A DNA stretch of 64,000 nucleotides from Rhizobium sp. 18055. Its GTDB lineage: Bacteria; Pseudomonadota; Alphaproteobacteria; Rhizobiales; Rhizobiaceae. The position numbers and the translations under genes are program-made. Below, piece after piece: positions 1-7,966 of this stretch. The stretch lies in the NCBI RefSeq assembly GCF_902706285.1, contig NZ_CACSKD010000003.1, forward strand, positions 434,001 to 498,000, written 5' to 3'. The notes below the pieces were generated by a model, which worked only from the letters and a program-made list of their open reading frames with translations, did not search any database and had not been told where the DNA came from. Position 1 is the stretch's first letter, and each line of letters opens with the position of its first letter.

Positions 1-83
1 TCCGGCGCAGGTTGCTTGGTTGTTTGGCAGCCGGCGAGCGCGGCGCAGAGAATAAGGCCGGAATAGAAAGCGAAACGATGCAT
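1..83 (-). CDS. Lipoprotein, N-terminal fragment cut by the left edge
   Basis: Only the first 27 codons lie in the window. They read as a lipoprotein signal peptide: basic start (MHRF), a hydrophobic run, and a lipobox LAGC with the acylated Cys at residue 19, followed by a polar linker QTTKQPAP. The ATG at 81-83 is the only start that keeps this signal intact, though no clear Shine-Dalgarno precedes it. The mature protein is outside the window, so its function cannot be named; it should be anchored to a membrane in the periplasm. An ATGGTTAA element at 135-142, matching the CtrA half-site on the opposite strand, lies about 50 nt upstream. Confidence 0.6.
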   Translation of the reverse strand, partial: MHRFAFYSGLILCAALAGCQTTKQPAP

Positions 84-164
84 GAAGAGTGTCTCAACAA
101 ATCAGTAATGAATGTTGCGACAACCTTTAGGATTATGGTTAACGATCGGTTTCTTTTGGCCGTG

Positions 165-196
165 AGCGCACTAACAAATGCTAGTTTGAGTGCGCT
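165..196. repeat. Imperfect hairpin downstream of the ABC-F gene
   Basis: AGCGCACT at 165-172 is the exact reverse complement of AGTGCGCT at 189-196, with a 16-nt loop. It sits 17 nt past the stop of the leftward ABC-F gene. There is no U-tract on either strand, so it is a weak terminator candidate or an mRNA 3'-end stabiliser. Confidence 0.4.
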
Positions 197-212
197 TGAA
201 TAAAGCCTGTGG

Positions 213-2096
213 CTATCCTGCCATAGCCTCTTCGTACTCGGAGGATAGCTCAAGCCACTGTTCTTCGGCGGCAGTTAGCTTGGCCGCAGCCTCGCCACGC
301 TGCCTTGCCTTCTCCTTGGCCTTGGCCGGCGCCTTCTCGTAGAGCACCGGGTCCGCAAGCTCTGCATCAAGACCCTGAATCAGTTTCTCCAGCTTGCCCG
401 TCAACGATTCGATTTCGTTGATCTTTTTCTTCAGCGGCGCCAGCGAGGCGCGCCGTTCGGCATTGAGCTTGCGCTGGTCCGCCTTGGTGGCGGCATCGTC
501 AGCTAGCTGCGGTTTTTCTTCTTTTTTTTTACCGGAAGAGACAATCAGATCCCGGTATTCATCCATATCGCCCTCGAAGGCCGACACCGTGCCATTGTTG
601 ACCAGCCACAGCCGGTCGACCGTCGCCTCGATCAGATAGCGGTCATGCGAGATCAGGATGACGGCGCCTTCGTAGTCGTTCAGCGCCTCGATGAGCGCGC
701 GACGGCTGTCGATGTCGAGGTGGTTGGTCGGCTCGTCGAGAATGAGCAGGTTCGGTGCGTGGAAGGCGGCAAGCCCCATCAGCAGGCGAGCCTTCTCGCC
801 GCCCGACAGATCCTTGGCAGCGGTTGCCATCTTCTCGGTTGCGAGGCCCATCTGCGCCACGCGCGAGCGAACCTTGGCTTCCGGCGCATCCGGCATCAGC
901 CGGCGCACATGCTCCACCGGCGACTGATCTGGGATCAGGTCGTCGAGCTGATGCTGGGCGAAGAAACCGATCTTCAGGCTCGGCGCCAGCTTCACTTCGC
1001 CGCTGTCGGCCGCGAGGCGACCGGAGATGAATTTCGCGAAGGTCGATTTGCCGTTGCCGTTCGAGCCGAGCAGCGCGATGCGGTCGTCATTGTCGATGCG
1101 AAGGTTGAGACCCTTCAAGATCGGATTGCCGGGTTCATAGCCGACGGCACCGCTATTGATCGCAACGATCGGGGAGGCGGGCTGCTTGTCGGGCTCTGGG
1201 AAGGTGATCGGCTGCACGTGATCCTCGATGACCGATGCCACCGTACCCATGCGCTCCAGCGCCTTGACGCGGCTCTGCGCCTGGCGGGCCTTGGAAGCCT
1301 TGGCCTTGAAGCGGTCGATGAAGCCCTGCAGATGCTTGCGGGCCGCATCGTTCTTGGCCTTCGCCTTGGTCTGCAACTCGTCGGCTTCCGCCTTCTGCCG
1401 CTCGAACTGGTCGTAACCACCGCGATAGAAGGTCAGCTTCTTCTGGTCGAGATGGACGATCGAGTTGACGGCATTGTTGAGCAGGTCGCGGTCATGGCTG
1501 ATGATCAGGACGGTGTGCGGGTAGCGCCTGATGTAGTCCTCGAGCCACAGCGTGCCTTCGAGATCGAGATAGTTGGTCGGCTCGTCGAGCAGCAGCAGAT
1601 CCGGCTCGGTGAACAGCACCGAGGCCAGCGCCACGCGCATCCGCCAGCCACCGGAGAACGACGAGGCCGGCCGCGCCTGGGCTTCCTGGTTGAAGCCGAG
1701 GCCGGACAGAATGCTGGCCGCGCGCGATTCTGCAGAGTGTGCGTCGATATCGACAAGGCGCATCTGGATTTCGGCAATGCGGTGCGCATCGGTGGCGGTA
1801 TCGGCTTCCGCCATCAGTGCCGCGCGCTCCTTGTCGGCTGCGAGAACAATCTCGATCAGCGAATCCTCGGTGCCCGGCGCCTCCTGGGCAACCTGGCCCA
1901 TGCGCGCATTCTTCGGCAGCGAGATCGAGCCGGTCTCGGCTCCGAGATCGCCGGTGATGATGCGGAACAGGGTGGACTTGCCGGCGCCGTTACGGCCGAC
2001 AAGGCCAGCCTTCGTGCCCGAAGGCAGCGAAACGCTGGCGTGGTCCAGAAGCAGGCGGCCTGCAATACGGGCGGAAATATCGCTAATCGTGATCAT
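213..2096 (-). CDS. ABC-F family ATPase (Uup/YheS type)
   Basis: A soluble protein of 627 aa with two ATP-binding cassettes and no membrane segments, the layout of ABC-F proteins, which act at the ribosome rather than in transport. Cassette 1 has Walker A GRNGAGKS at about residues 34-41, signature FSGGW and Walker B LLLLDEPTNYLDL. Cassette 2 has Walker A GSNGNGKS, signature LSGGEKARL and LLILDEPTNHLD. The C-terminal 90 residues are charged and form a probable coiled coil (KLNAERRASLAPLKKK region). Family knowledge places such proteins in relief of ribosome stalling; the exact subfamily cannot be fixed by eye. It stands alone, 47 nt from the start of the next gene, which points the same way. 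Confidence 0.92.
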   Translation of the reverse strand: MITISDISARIAGRLLLDHASVSLPSGTKAGLVGRNGAGKSTLFRIITGDLGAETGSISLPKNARMGQVAQEAPGTEDSLIEIVLAADKERAALMAEADTATDAHRIAEIQMRLVDIDAHSAESRAASILSGLGFNQEAQARPASSFSGGWRMRVALASVLFTEPDLLLLDEPTNYLDLEGTLWLEDYIRRYPHTVLIISHDRDLLNNAVNSIVHLDQKKLTFYRGGYDQFERQKAEADELQTKAKAKNDAARKHLQGFIDRFKAKASKARQAQSRVKALERMGTVASVIEDHVQPITFPEPDKQPASPIVAINSGAVGYEPGNPILKGLNLRIDNDDRIALLGSNGNGKSTFAKFISGRLAADSGEVKLAPSLKIGFFAQHQLDDLIPDQSPVEHVRRLMPDAPEAKVRSRVAQMGLATEKMATAAKDLSGGEKARLLMGLAAFHAPNLLILDEPTNHLDIDSRRALIEALNDYEGAVILISHDRYLIEATVDRLWLVNNGTVSAFEGDMDEYRDLIVSSGKKKEEKPQLADDAATKADQRKLNAERRASLAPLKKKINEIESLTGKLEKLIQGLDAELADPVLYEKAPAKAKEKARQRGEAAAKLTAAEEQWLELSSEYEEAMAG

Positions 2097-2143
2097 GCCC
2101 GGCGTTTTGGCCGAAACCCGCGATCAGCGCAAGTGCCTGTCTG

Positions 2144-3193
2144 TCAGCGTCCGAAGGCTTGTACCGGCAGACGGCGGTTCGATTGGGCGGCATGCAGCGC
2201 AATTCGGGCATTGGCCTGAAGCTGCGACGCTGTTACCGCATCTGCACTCAGCGCCACACCGAGCGAGACGGTCAGCTTGGCATTGGGCGCGTTGTCCGAC
2301 GTCGCGAACACCACGCTCTCCTCGACGGAATTGCGCAGGCGCTCGGCGATCGCCATCGCCTCCTGCATGCCGACATTGGCAAACAGGAAGGTGAACTCGT
2401 CGCCATCGGTGCGGGCCACGAAGTCGTGCTTCTTGATCGACTTGCGGAACAGGTCGGCAAGCTTCTTGAGAAGACGGCTGCCGGTCTGCGTGCCGTAGCG
2501 GCTGTTCAGTGCCTTGAAATCGTCGATATCGACCATGATCAGCGCACTGCCGGCAGACCCTTCCTCCCGTTCGTAGAGGTCCAGGATAGTCTTGTTGAGC
2601 GCCATCCGGTTGGGAAGGCCGGTCAGCCGGTCCGTCGAAGAGGCGGACTGCGCGGCGGCCACGCCACGCTCCAGCGCTTCCATCCGCTCGACGTCATGGC
2701 GCAGCTTCTGTTCAAGGTCGGTCTCGCCGGCAAGCAGGCTGTCCAGCGAAGTGGAAAGATACTCCATCTCGCTCATGAACGAGGAGAGGCTCTGCTCGGG
2801 ATTGCCGGAAATGGATTTGAGTGCGGTCTCGGCCGCGCGCATGAAACTCTGTTTCTGCCGCAGGCTTTCCGCCAGGCGCTCGACCGCATCGCGCAGCATC
2901 TTGCTCATCTCGGCCTGCGAGGTCTCGCCGACCAGCCCGCAATGGCTGACAAGGCGGTATTTCAGGCCGATCTCGTCGAGTGAAGGTTGTCTCGGCGCAG
3001 CCCCAAGCGCTGCGATATCCTGTGCAAGAGCGGCGTTCTGGCCGATGATCGCCTCATGGAACAGCTCGTAGTTACGGGGCAGGCCGGCAACATTGAGCCT
3101 CGACATATGCTGGCTGATCCGCTGGATGTCAGTAACGGCGGCTGGACGCTGCGTTTCGCGCTGCGCCTGTGGACTCGATGCTGCATTCGCCAT
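2144..3193 (-). CDS. GGDEF-domain protein with degenerate DGDEF signature
   Basis: A 349-aa protein with a helical N-terminal region of about 150 residues, no transmembrane segment, and a C-terminal GGDEF domain starting at DRLTGLPNR. The domain normally makes cyclic di-GMP. Here the signature reads RTDGDEF (codons 2393-2407), so the first Gly is Asp, and the inhibitory I-site position reads KKHD rather than RxxD. The rest of the fold (VDIDDFKALNSRYG, TVSLGVAL) is intact. It may be weakly active, inactive, or a GTP or c-di-GMP sensor. ATG at 3193 is preferred over an in-frame TTG at 3199 because GAGGGA lies 7 nt before it. Single-gene unit. Confidence 0.85.
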   Translation of the reverse strand: MANAASSPQAQRETQRPAAVTDIQRISQHMSRLNVAGLPRNYELFHEAIIGQNAALAQDIAALGAAPRQPSLDEIGLKYRLVSHCGLVGETSQAEMSKMLRDAVERLAESLRQKQSFMRAAETALKSISGNPEQSLSSFMSEMEYLSTSLDSLLAGETDLEQKLRHDVERMEALERGVAAAQSASSTDRLTGLPNRMALNKTILDLYEREEGSAGSALIMVDIDDFKALNSRYGTQTGSRLLKKLADLFRKSIKKHDFVARTDGDEFTFLFANVGMQEAMAIAERLRNSVEESVVFATSDNAPNAKLTVSLGVALSADAVTASQLQANARIALHAAQSNRRLPVQAFGR

Positions 3194-3336
3194 GATCAAT
3201 CCCTCGCTCGTCGGCCCTGTCCGGCCTTGTTCTCCATTCGCTATGCGCTCTACTATTTAAGATGATCTGAATTTGCAGCTTTTCCGGGTAAACTAGACTT
3301 CAGAATTTGAGCAATGCGGTTAATGCGATCTTGCCG

Positions 3337-3852
3337 TTACTGGGCGAGCCATCTGCTGCCGTCGCTGTGCAGGAAGTAGCTGATATCCATGCCGAGGCTG
3401 GTTTTCCCAAGCGAGGTCAATGTCATGTGACATTGGCCGCGATGATGCGTCTGGTGGTTGAAAAGATGCGACAGCGCCGGCCACAGCGGTTGGGTGACGG
3501 CACCCGGCCGGGAGACCGGCGTATAGGTGAAGGTCCGGGCCAGCGCGCCGTCGTCGAGTGTATCGACCCAGTCGATGATCCTCCGGTCCTCGAGATCGCG
3601 GGCTGCGCGAAGCTCTGCAAGGTCGTCGTAGAGAATGCTGTCGAGCGTCGTCGGCGCGCTGCCCTCACCGGTAAAACGCTTCATCCAGATACGATCGGCC
3701 GACAGGATATGGTTGAGCGTCGCATGCATCGAGCCGAAGAACGCCCCGCGGTTTTCCCGGTATTCCGTGTCGGTCAGATCTGCGGCAGCGGCATAGACCA
3801 GCGCATTGGCCCATCGGTTATAGTCCGCAAACATCCGGTACTGCTTCAGCAT
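3337..3852 (-). CDS. DinB family protein
   Basis: A 171-aa all-helical protein beginning MLKQYRMFADYNRWAN, typical of the DinB/YfiT four-helix-bundle superfamily. The metal-binding histidines are visible: TLNHIL in the middle helix and the HLFNHQTHHRGQ segment near residue 130. Members are metal-dependent enzymes, often thiol transferases, whose substrates are usually unknown. The ATG at 3852 is preferred because its N-terminus matches the family and GGGGA lies 5 nt upstream; an ATG four codons earlier has its AGGAG too close. It is isolated, divergent from ndk. Confidence 0.8.
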   Translation of the reverse strand: MLKQYRMFADYNRWANALVYAAAADLTDTEYRENRGAFFGSMHATLNHILSADRIWMKRFTGEGSAPTTLDSILYDDLAELRAARDLEDRRIIDWVDTLDDGALARTFTYTPVSRPGAVTQPLWPALSHLFNHQTHHRGQCHMTLTSLGKTSLGMDISYFLHSDGSRWLAQ

Positions 3853-4055
3853 TTCTGTCCCCATGCTCCTGATTTGCCGCCACCCTATCCCGCTTCGACC
3901 GCAATAGGGATGATGTTGCCATGAAAATTCGCGATGGGCCGCTGCGGGTGACCCACTCTATGACGGCAGCGTGAAATTACCGGTGCCCCCTTGTTTTCAG
4001 GCTATCGGACGGGTAAACACCGCCCACTTTTCCCCGATAACTGAGGATTATTACA

Positions 4056-4478
4056 ATGGCGATTGAACGCACCTTCTCGATGATCAAGCCGGATGCAACG
4101 AAGCGCAACCTGACGGGCGCCATCACCAAGATGCTCGAAGATGCCGGCCTCCGCGTCGTCGCTTCCAAGCGCGTCTGGATGAGCACACGCGAAGCTGAAG
4201 GCTTCTACGCCGTTCACAAGGAACGCCCTTTCTTCGGCGAACTGGTTGAAGGCATGACCTCGGGCCCGACCATCGTTCAGGTTCTGGAAGGCGAAGGCGC
4301 CATCCTGAAGAACCGCGAAATCATGGGCGCAACCAACCCTGCAAACGCTGACGAAGGCACGATCCGCAAGGTTCACGCTCTGTCGATCGGCGAGAACTCG
4401 GTTCACGGTTCGGACGCTCCTGAGACCGCTGCCGAAGAAATCGCCTACTGGTTCTCGGCCACCGAAATCGTTGGCTGA
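4056..4478 (+). CDS. ndk: Nucleoside diphosphate kinase
   Basis: 140 aa, the usual length of bacterial Ndk. It transfers the gamma phosphate of ATP to nucleoside diphosphates through a phospho-histidine. N-terminus [15 protein letters not shown] and active-site segment [11 protein letters not shown], with the catalytic His just before GSD, are diagnostic. TGAGGA precedes the ATG at good spacing. Transcribed alone, followed directly by a rho-independent terminator. In rhizobia it commonly lies in this same core region. Confidence 0.98.
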   Translation: MAIERTFSMIKPDATKRNLTGAITKMLEDAGLRVVASKRVWMSTREAEGFYAVHKERPFFGELVEGMTSGPTIVQVLEGEGAILKNREIMGATNPANADEGTIRKVHALSIGENSVHGSDAPETAAEEIAYWFSATEIVG

Positions 4479-4523
4479 TTCAAGAGTTCAGCCAATCCGC
4501 TGAACGCATTGAATGGACTCTAG

Positions 4524-4552
4524 AAAAGCCGGGGCATTGCTCCGGCTTTTTT
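4524..4552. terminator. Rho-independent terminator after ndk
   Basis: AGCCGG at 4527-4532 pairs with CCGGCT at 4542-4547, followed on the plus strand by a run of six T and preceded by AAAA, so it can act in both directions. The T-run touches the stop codon of the convergent lipoprotein gene that ends at 4552. Confidence 0.85.
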
Positions 4553-5055
4553 CATGTCGCGGGGCAGGTGGGGTCGGAACCGTAGTCCACTGTTCCATCG
4601 GCTTTGAACACCTCGGGGTTTTTCGTGTAGAGCGGCCCGACCACCAGCGGCTTGGCTGGCATCAGCGACTGGTCCGTGTCTGACGTCACCGTCGTCGTCA
4701 GGCTCTGCAGCACTTTTCCCGAGGCGTCGATCAGCCGGATGGTGACGGCGTAGGGCCGGTTCTCCCTGACGCAATGCACCGGCAGGCTCTGCAGCGTGAT
4801 CTTGTCCCAGGCAGGTAAGATCGTCTCGTTGACCACCAGTGGATCACCGCCAGCCGGGTTCTCGAACTCGGCAATCGCCACCGCTCCATCCGGCATCGGC
4901 CCCTTCTTGTTCAGCGTCACCAGATAGGTGGCCACCGCGACGCGGTAGTTGAAAACGAAGATATGGCCGCTGACTTCGACCAGCGTATCGCTCTCCCGCT
5001 GGCATCCCGCCAGCAGCGTCGCTGCCGCAAGGACAGCGATCCCAAGCACCCTCAT
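4552..5055 (-). CDS. Lipoprotein of unknown function
   Basis: 167 aa with an unmistakable lipoprotein signal: MRVLGIAVLAAATLLAGC, Cys at residue 18. The mature part is rich in beta-prone stretches (VEVSGHIFVFNYRVAVATYLV) and has two further Cys (VHCVREN and PTCPAT near the end) that could form a disulfide. The reading frame is open for 41 codons upstream, but the lipobox fixes the start at 5055. That ATG overlaps the TGA of the CGNR-domain gene by 4 nt (ATGA), so the two are translationally coupled. I do not recognise a family. Confidence 0.8.
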   Translation of the reverse strand: MRVLGIAVLAAATLLAGCQRESDTLVEVSGHIFVFNYRVAVATYLVTLNKKGPMPDGAVAIAEFENPAGGDPLVVNETILPAWDKITLQSLPVHCVRENRPYAVTIRLIDASGKVLQSLTTTVTSDTDQSLMPAKPLVVGPLYTKNPEVFKADGTVDYGSDPTCPAT

Positions 5056-5603
5056 GCCGGGTCCTCCTGTTTCCGGCGTCGGTAGTGCCGGTTCGCCTTG
5101 GCGCGGTTGCCGCAGACCGCCATGTCGCACCATGCCCGGCTCCTGTTCTTGCTGCGGTCGAGAAACAGCCAGCCGCAATTGCCGCAGATCTTCATCCGCT
5201 CCGGCTCGGGCATGGCGATCAGCGCCAGCGCCGAATGCGCCGTCGCACGATCGACGCCCGCAGGCTCCGACGCTCCGCGCAAAACAAGCGCGACCGCCTC
5301 CAGCAAGGCGGCAAGCAGAGCGTCATCGCTGCCTGACAGAACCCGGCTGCGAAAATACCGATCCGTCGCCTCGCGCAAGGCAAGGAAGGCGCCCTTGCTC
5401 ACAGCAATCACCGGCACGACTTCGCCGAAGATCGCCCGCTCGGCACAGAATTCTGCCGCCGCCTGCGGAAACGCCTGCAACTGCGCATCGATGTCGAAGC
5501 GATCGACCCGGCGTGCCTCATCATGCCTGAGCACGACGCTGTTGGCGACGTCGAGCGCAAGTGCGCCACCGGAGAAGCGATGTGCGGTCCATAAAAAGCT
5601 CAT
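5052..5603 (-). CDS. ABATE / CGNR zinc-finger transcriptional regulator
   Basis: 183 aa from MSFLWTAHRFSGGALALDVANS. The N-terminal two thirds match the ABATE (putative stress-induced regulator) domain and the C-terminal 45 residues are a CGNR zinc finger: ICGNCGWLFLD, then WCDMAVCGNRAKANRHYRR, giving a C-x2-C...C-x4-C metal site with the CGNR motif present. Such proteins are presumed DNA-binding regulators. An in-frame ATG at 5630 lies inside a 30-bp palindrome (5613-5642), which argues for the 5603 start and for the palindrome being its operator. Divergent from the permease at 5666, coupled to the downstream lipoprotein gene. Confidence 0.85.
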   Translation of the reverse strand: MSFLWTAHRFSGGALALDVANSVVLRHDEARRVDRFDIDAQLQAFPQAAAEFCAERAIFGEVVPVIAVSKGAFLALREATDRYFRSRVLSGSDDALLAALLEAVALVLRGASEPAGVDRATAHSALALIAMPEPERMKICGNCGWLFLDRSKNRSRAWCDMAVCGNRAKANRHYRRRKQEDPA

Positions 5604-5612
5604 GGTGAAAAT

Positions 5613-5642
5613 ATAACTGGTAAAATGCATTTTGCCAGTTAT
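5613..5642. promoter_or_regulatory. 30-bp near-perfect palindrome, candidate operator
   Basis: Arms ATAACTGG and CCAGTTAT flank a core AAAATGCATTTT. Of 15 base pairs, 14 are complementary; the only mismatch is T5621 against G5634. It occupies the 62-nt gap between the divergent regulator (5603) and permease (5666) genes, 24 nt before the permease start, where a dimeric repressor or activator would control both. Confidence 0.7.
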
Positions 5643-5665
5643 TAATTGACAGCGAGGAGCTCCCG

Positions 5666-6553
5666 ATGGCCTATCTGCTGCAGCAACTGGCAAATGCGGT
5701 CCCGCTGGCAGCACTCTACGCCGCGCTCGCCTTCGGCTATGCCCTTGCCTTCGGCGTCACCAAGCGGGCCGATATCACCTATGGCGCCATCTTCGCCTTC
5801 GCCGGCCAGATGCTGCTGCTGTTCACGGATTTCGGATACAACAGGCTCTGGCTGATTTTCCCGGCAGCACTCGCCCTCGGCGCTACGGTCTCCGTGCTCT
5901 ATTCGATGGGGGCAGGGATATGGATCGGCCGGTCGATCATGCTGCCGCTGGTGCGCCAATCATCGAACACCGTCATCGTTGCCGCCCTCGGCATCACCAT
6001 CGTGCTGATGGAGACGGCCCGGCTGGCATCCAGCACCCGCAGTCTCTGGCTGCCGCCATTCCTCAACGGCCGCGTCGTCTTCTGGCGGAGCGGCGATTTC
6101 GAGGTGGTGCTGACGGCGATCCAGTTGATCAACACGGGATTGATGTGCGCTTTCATCGCTGCCGGCGCTTTCGTGCTGAAGCAAACATCCTGGGGCCGCA
6201 TCTGGCGCGCCGTCACCGACGATCCGCTGGCAGCCGAACTCTGTGGCACCAGCGCCGACCGTGTGTTTCTGATGGCCTATGCCGCCGCCGTACTGATGGC
6301 GACGCTGTGCGGCATTCTTTCCACCGCCTATTACGGCACGATGGATTTCGGCGCCGGCATGCTGTTCGGGCTGAAGGTGGCAGCCGTCGGCGGCTATTCG
6401 GATCCGCTGAAATCGGCCGGCGGTGCTGCCGGTCTCGGCGTGGGAGAAACCCTATGGACGGCCTATGGACCGTTCCTCTGGCGCGATCTCGTAGTCTTCT
6501 CGCTGCTGATCCTGCTCTTGGTGCTCAGCCGGCGGGAGCGGGCGATACCCTGA
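5666..6553 (+). CDS. Orphan LivH-type branched-chain amino acid ABC permease
   Basis: 295 aa, nearly all hydrophobic, with the LivH family pattern: N-terminal LQQLANAVPLAALYAALAFG, then GVTKRADITYGAIFAFAG, and the late loop TDDPLAAELCGTSADRVF. Family members form the inner-membrane channel with LivM and are driven by LivG/LivF and a periplasmic binding protein. None of these partners lies nearby; the next gene (moaE) is convergent and abuts at 6554. AGCGAGGAGC precedes the ATG. Regulation by the neighbouring CGNR protein through the palindrome is inferred. The substrate is unknown. Confidence 0.85.
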   Translation: MAYLLQQLANAVPLAALYAALAFGYALAFGVTKRADITYGAIFAFAGQMLLLFTDFGYNRLWLIFPAALALGATVSVLYSMGAGIWIGRSIMLPLVRQSSNTVIVAALGITIVLMETARLASSTRSLWLPPFLNGRVVFWRSGDFEVVLTAIQLINTGLMCAFIAAGAFVLKQTSWGRIWRAVTDDPLAAELCGTSADRVFLMAYAAAVLMATLCGILSTAYYGTMDFGAGMLFGLKVAAVGGYSDPLKSAGGAAGLGVGETLWTAYGPFLWRDLVVFSLLILLLVLSRRERAIP

Positions 6554-7018
6554 TCATTTCCATTTGTCCCGCGCGGTGTTATCGGCATCCTTGGCCGCGA
6601 CCCATTGCCGGGCCGAACCATCCTTGCCATGTTCCTTTTTCCAGAACGGCGCCGATGTCTTGAGGAAATCCATGACGAAATTGGCGCCGTCGAATGCGGC
6701 TTGCCGATGCGGGGCTGCGGCAATGACCAGCACGATGTTCTCCCCCGCAGCGATCCTGCCATAGCGATGAATGGCCGTCAGGCCGGCAAGCTTGAACCGT
6801 TCGATCGCAAGGTCAGCGATCCGTTTCATCTCCGTCTCGGCCATGCCCGGATAATGCTCGAGCTCCAGCGCATCGAGCGTCCCGCCTTCGTCACGGCAGA
6901 GGCCGGAAAAGGTAACGATCGCGCCGATGCCGGGCTTTCCGCCTCTCAGCAGATCGATTTCGCGCTGCAGGTCGAAATCCTCGCTCTGCACACGGATGGT
7001 GGGGACCGGGACGGTCAT
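6554..7018 (-). CDS. moaE: Molybdopterin synthase catalytic subunit
   Basis: 154 aa. MoaE with MoaD inserts two sulfurs into precursor Z (cPMP) to form molybdopterin. Recognisable segments: IVTFSGLCRDEGG, HRYGRIAAGENIVLV and the conserved Lys-containing KTSAPFWKKE. The start overlaps the moaD stop by 4 nt (ATGA at 7015-7018), consistent with 1:1 synthesis of the two subunits. Last gene of the uvrC-pgsA-moaD-moaE unit. The 3' end abuts the stop of the convergent permease with no space for a terminator. Confidence 0.96.
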   Translation of the reverse strand: MTVPVPTIRVQSEDFDLQREIDLLRGGKPGIGAIVTFSGLCRDEGGTLDALELEHYPGMAETEMKRIADLAIERFKLAGLTAIHRYGRIAAGENIVLVIAAAPHRQAAFDGANFVMDFLKTSAPFWKKEHGKDGSARQWVAAKDADNTARDKWK

Positions 7019-7269
7019 CCCCCCGTCATCGGCGGAAAAATGCCGATCTCGCGGGCGTCTCCGATCGGCTCGTCATGCTCGACATGCTCCTGATCGAGCG
7101 CCACGCGGATCACGTCCGGAAACTGAAGCGCCGTCTCATACTCTTCGCCCAACGTCTTCAAATGACTCAGAAGATCGGAAACGGTGACCACGGATGAGGG
7201 CAGGGTGATATCCTCCTCACCCTTGCCGATCCGCTCACGTACCCAGGCGAAATAGATGAGTTTGGTCAT
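7015..7269 (-). CDS. moaD: Molybdopterin synthase sulfur carrier subunit
   Basis: 84 aa, ubiquitin-like fold, N-terminus TKLIYFAWVRERIGKGEED and C-terminus IFPPMTGG ending in the obligatory Gly-Gly that is adenylated and thiocarboxylated. The ATG at 7267-7269 overlaps the pgsA stop by 4 nt (ATGA), and its own stop overlaps the moaE start in the same way, so pgsA, moaD and moaE are translationally coupled. Confidence 0.95.
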   Translation of the reverse strand: MTKLIYFAWVRERIGKGEEDITLPSSVVTVSDLLSHLKTLGEEYETALQFPDVIRVALDQEHVEHDEPIGDAREIGIFPPMTGG

Positions 7270-7856
7270 TCGTCGTTTTCCACGATGTGCTTGATGCCGG
7301 CGCGGAAATAGTCGTAGCCGGTGTAGATTGTCAGGATCGCGGCGATCCAGAGCAGACCGATGCCGGTCATCGTCGTGTAGGGAAATACCTCGTCGCCGGC
7401 AGGTCCGGCCAGCAGGAACGCGATGGCGACCAACTGAACCGTGGTCTTCCACTTGGCGATCCGCGTCACCGGCACGCTGACCTTCAGCGCCGCCAGATAT
7501 TCGCGCAGGCCCGACACCAGGATCTCGCGGCAAAGAATGGTGATTGCCGCCCAGATCGACCAGCCGGCAATCGTCTGATCCGCAGCAACGAGCAGCAGAA
7601 TCGAGGCGACCAGCAGCTTGTCGGCGATCGGGTCGAGCATCCGGCCGATATTGGACGTCTGATTCCAGATGCGAGCGAGATAGCCGTCGAGAAAATCGGT
7701 GAGCGACGCGATGACGAAGATCCACAATGCCACCCAGCGGGCGGTGTTGCTGATTGCCAGCTTCCCCTCGAGGAAGAAGCACAAAACGATCAGCGGCACG
7801 GCCAGGATACGGCCGTAGGTCAGCAGATTGGGGATGTTGTATGCGCGCGATGCCAT
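7266..7856 (-). CDS. pgsA: CDP-diacylglycerol-glycerol-3-phosphate 3-phosphatidyltransferase
   Basis: 196-aa membrane enzyme that makes phosphatidylglycerol phosphate from CDP-diacylglycerol and glycerol 3-phosphate. The CDP-alcohol phosphotransferase motif D-G-x2-A-R-x8-G-x3-D-x3-D is complete (LDGYLARIWNQ then GRMLDPIADK). Several hydrophobic segments follow. N-terminus ASRAYNIPNLLTYGRI is typical of PgsA. It lies 110 nt downstream of uvrC and overlaps moaD. Confidence 0.96.
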   Translation of the reverse strand: MASRAYNIPNLLTYGRILAVPLIVLCFFLEGKLAISNTARWVALWIFVIASLTDFLDGYLARIWNQTSNIGRMLDPIADKLLVASILLLVAADQTIAGWSIWAAITILCREILVSGLREYLAALKVSVPVTRIAKWKTTVQLVAIAFLLAGPAGDEVFPYTTMTGIGLLWIAAILTIYTGYDYFRAGIKHIVENDE

Positions 7857-7966
7857 GAATTGCTTCTCTAAATTGGTGCGTCGGTAGATGACGGCTTTGA
7901 CTGCAAACCGTCAACATTCTTTCTGTTTTTTCGCTGCCTTTGCGTGGAATTTGCGACCGACGCCGC

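Noticed and set aside
12..203. 63-codon plus-strand frame at the left edge
   Set aside because: Overlaps the lipoprotein signal on the other strand and lacks a ribosome site.
645..2219. 524-codon open frame antisense to the ABC-F gene
   Set aside because: No ribosome site, Arg/Gly/Leu-heavy composition and no domain; it mirrors the codon bias of the ABC-F gene.
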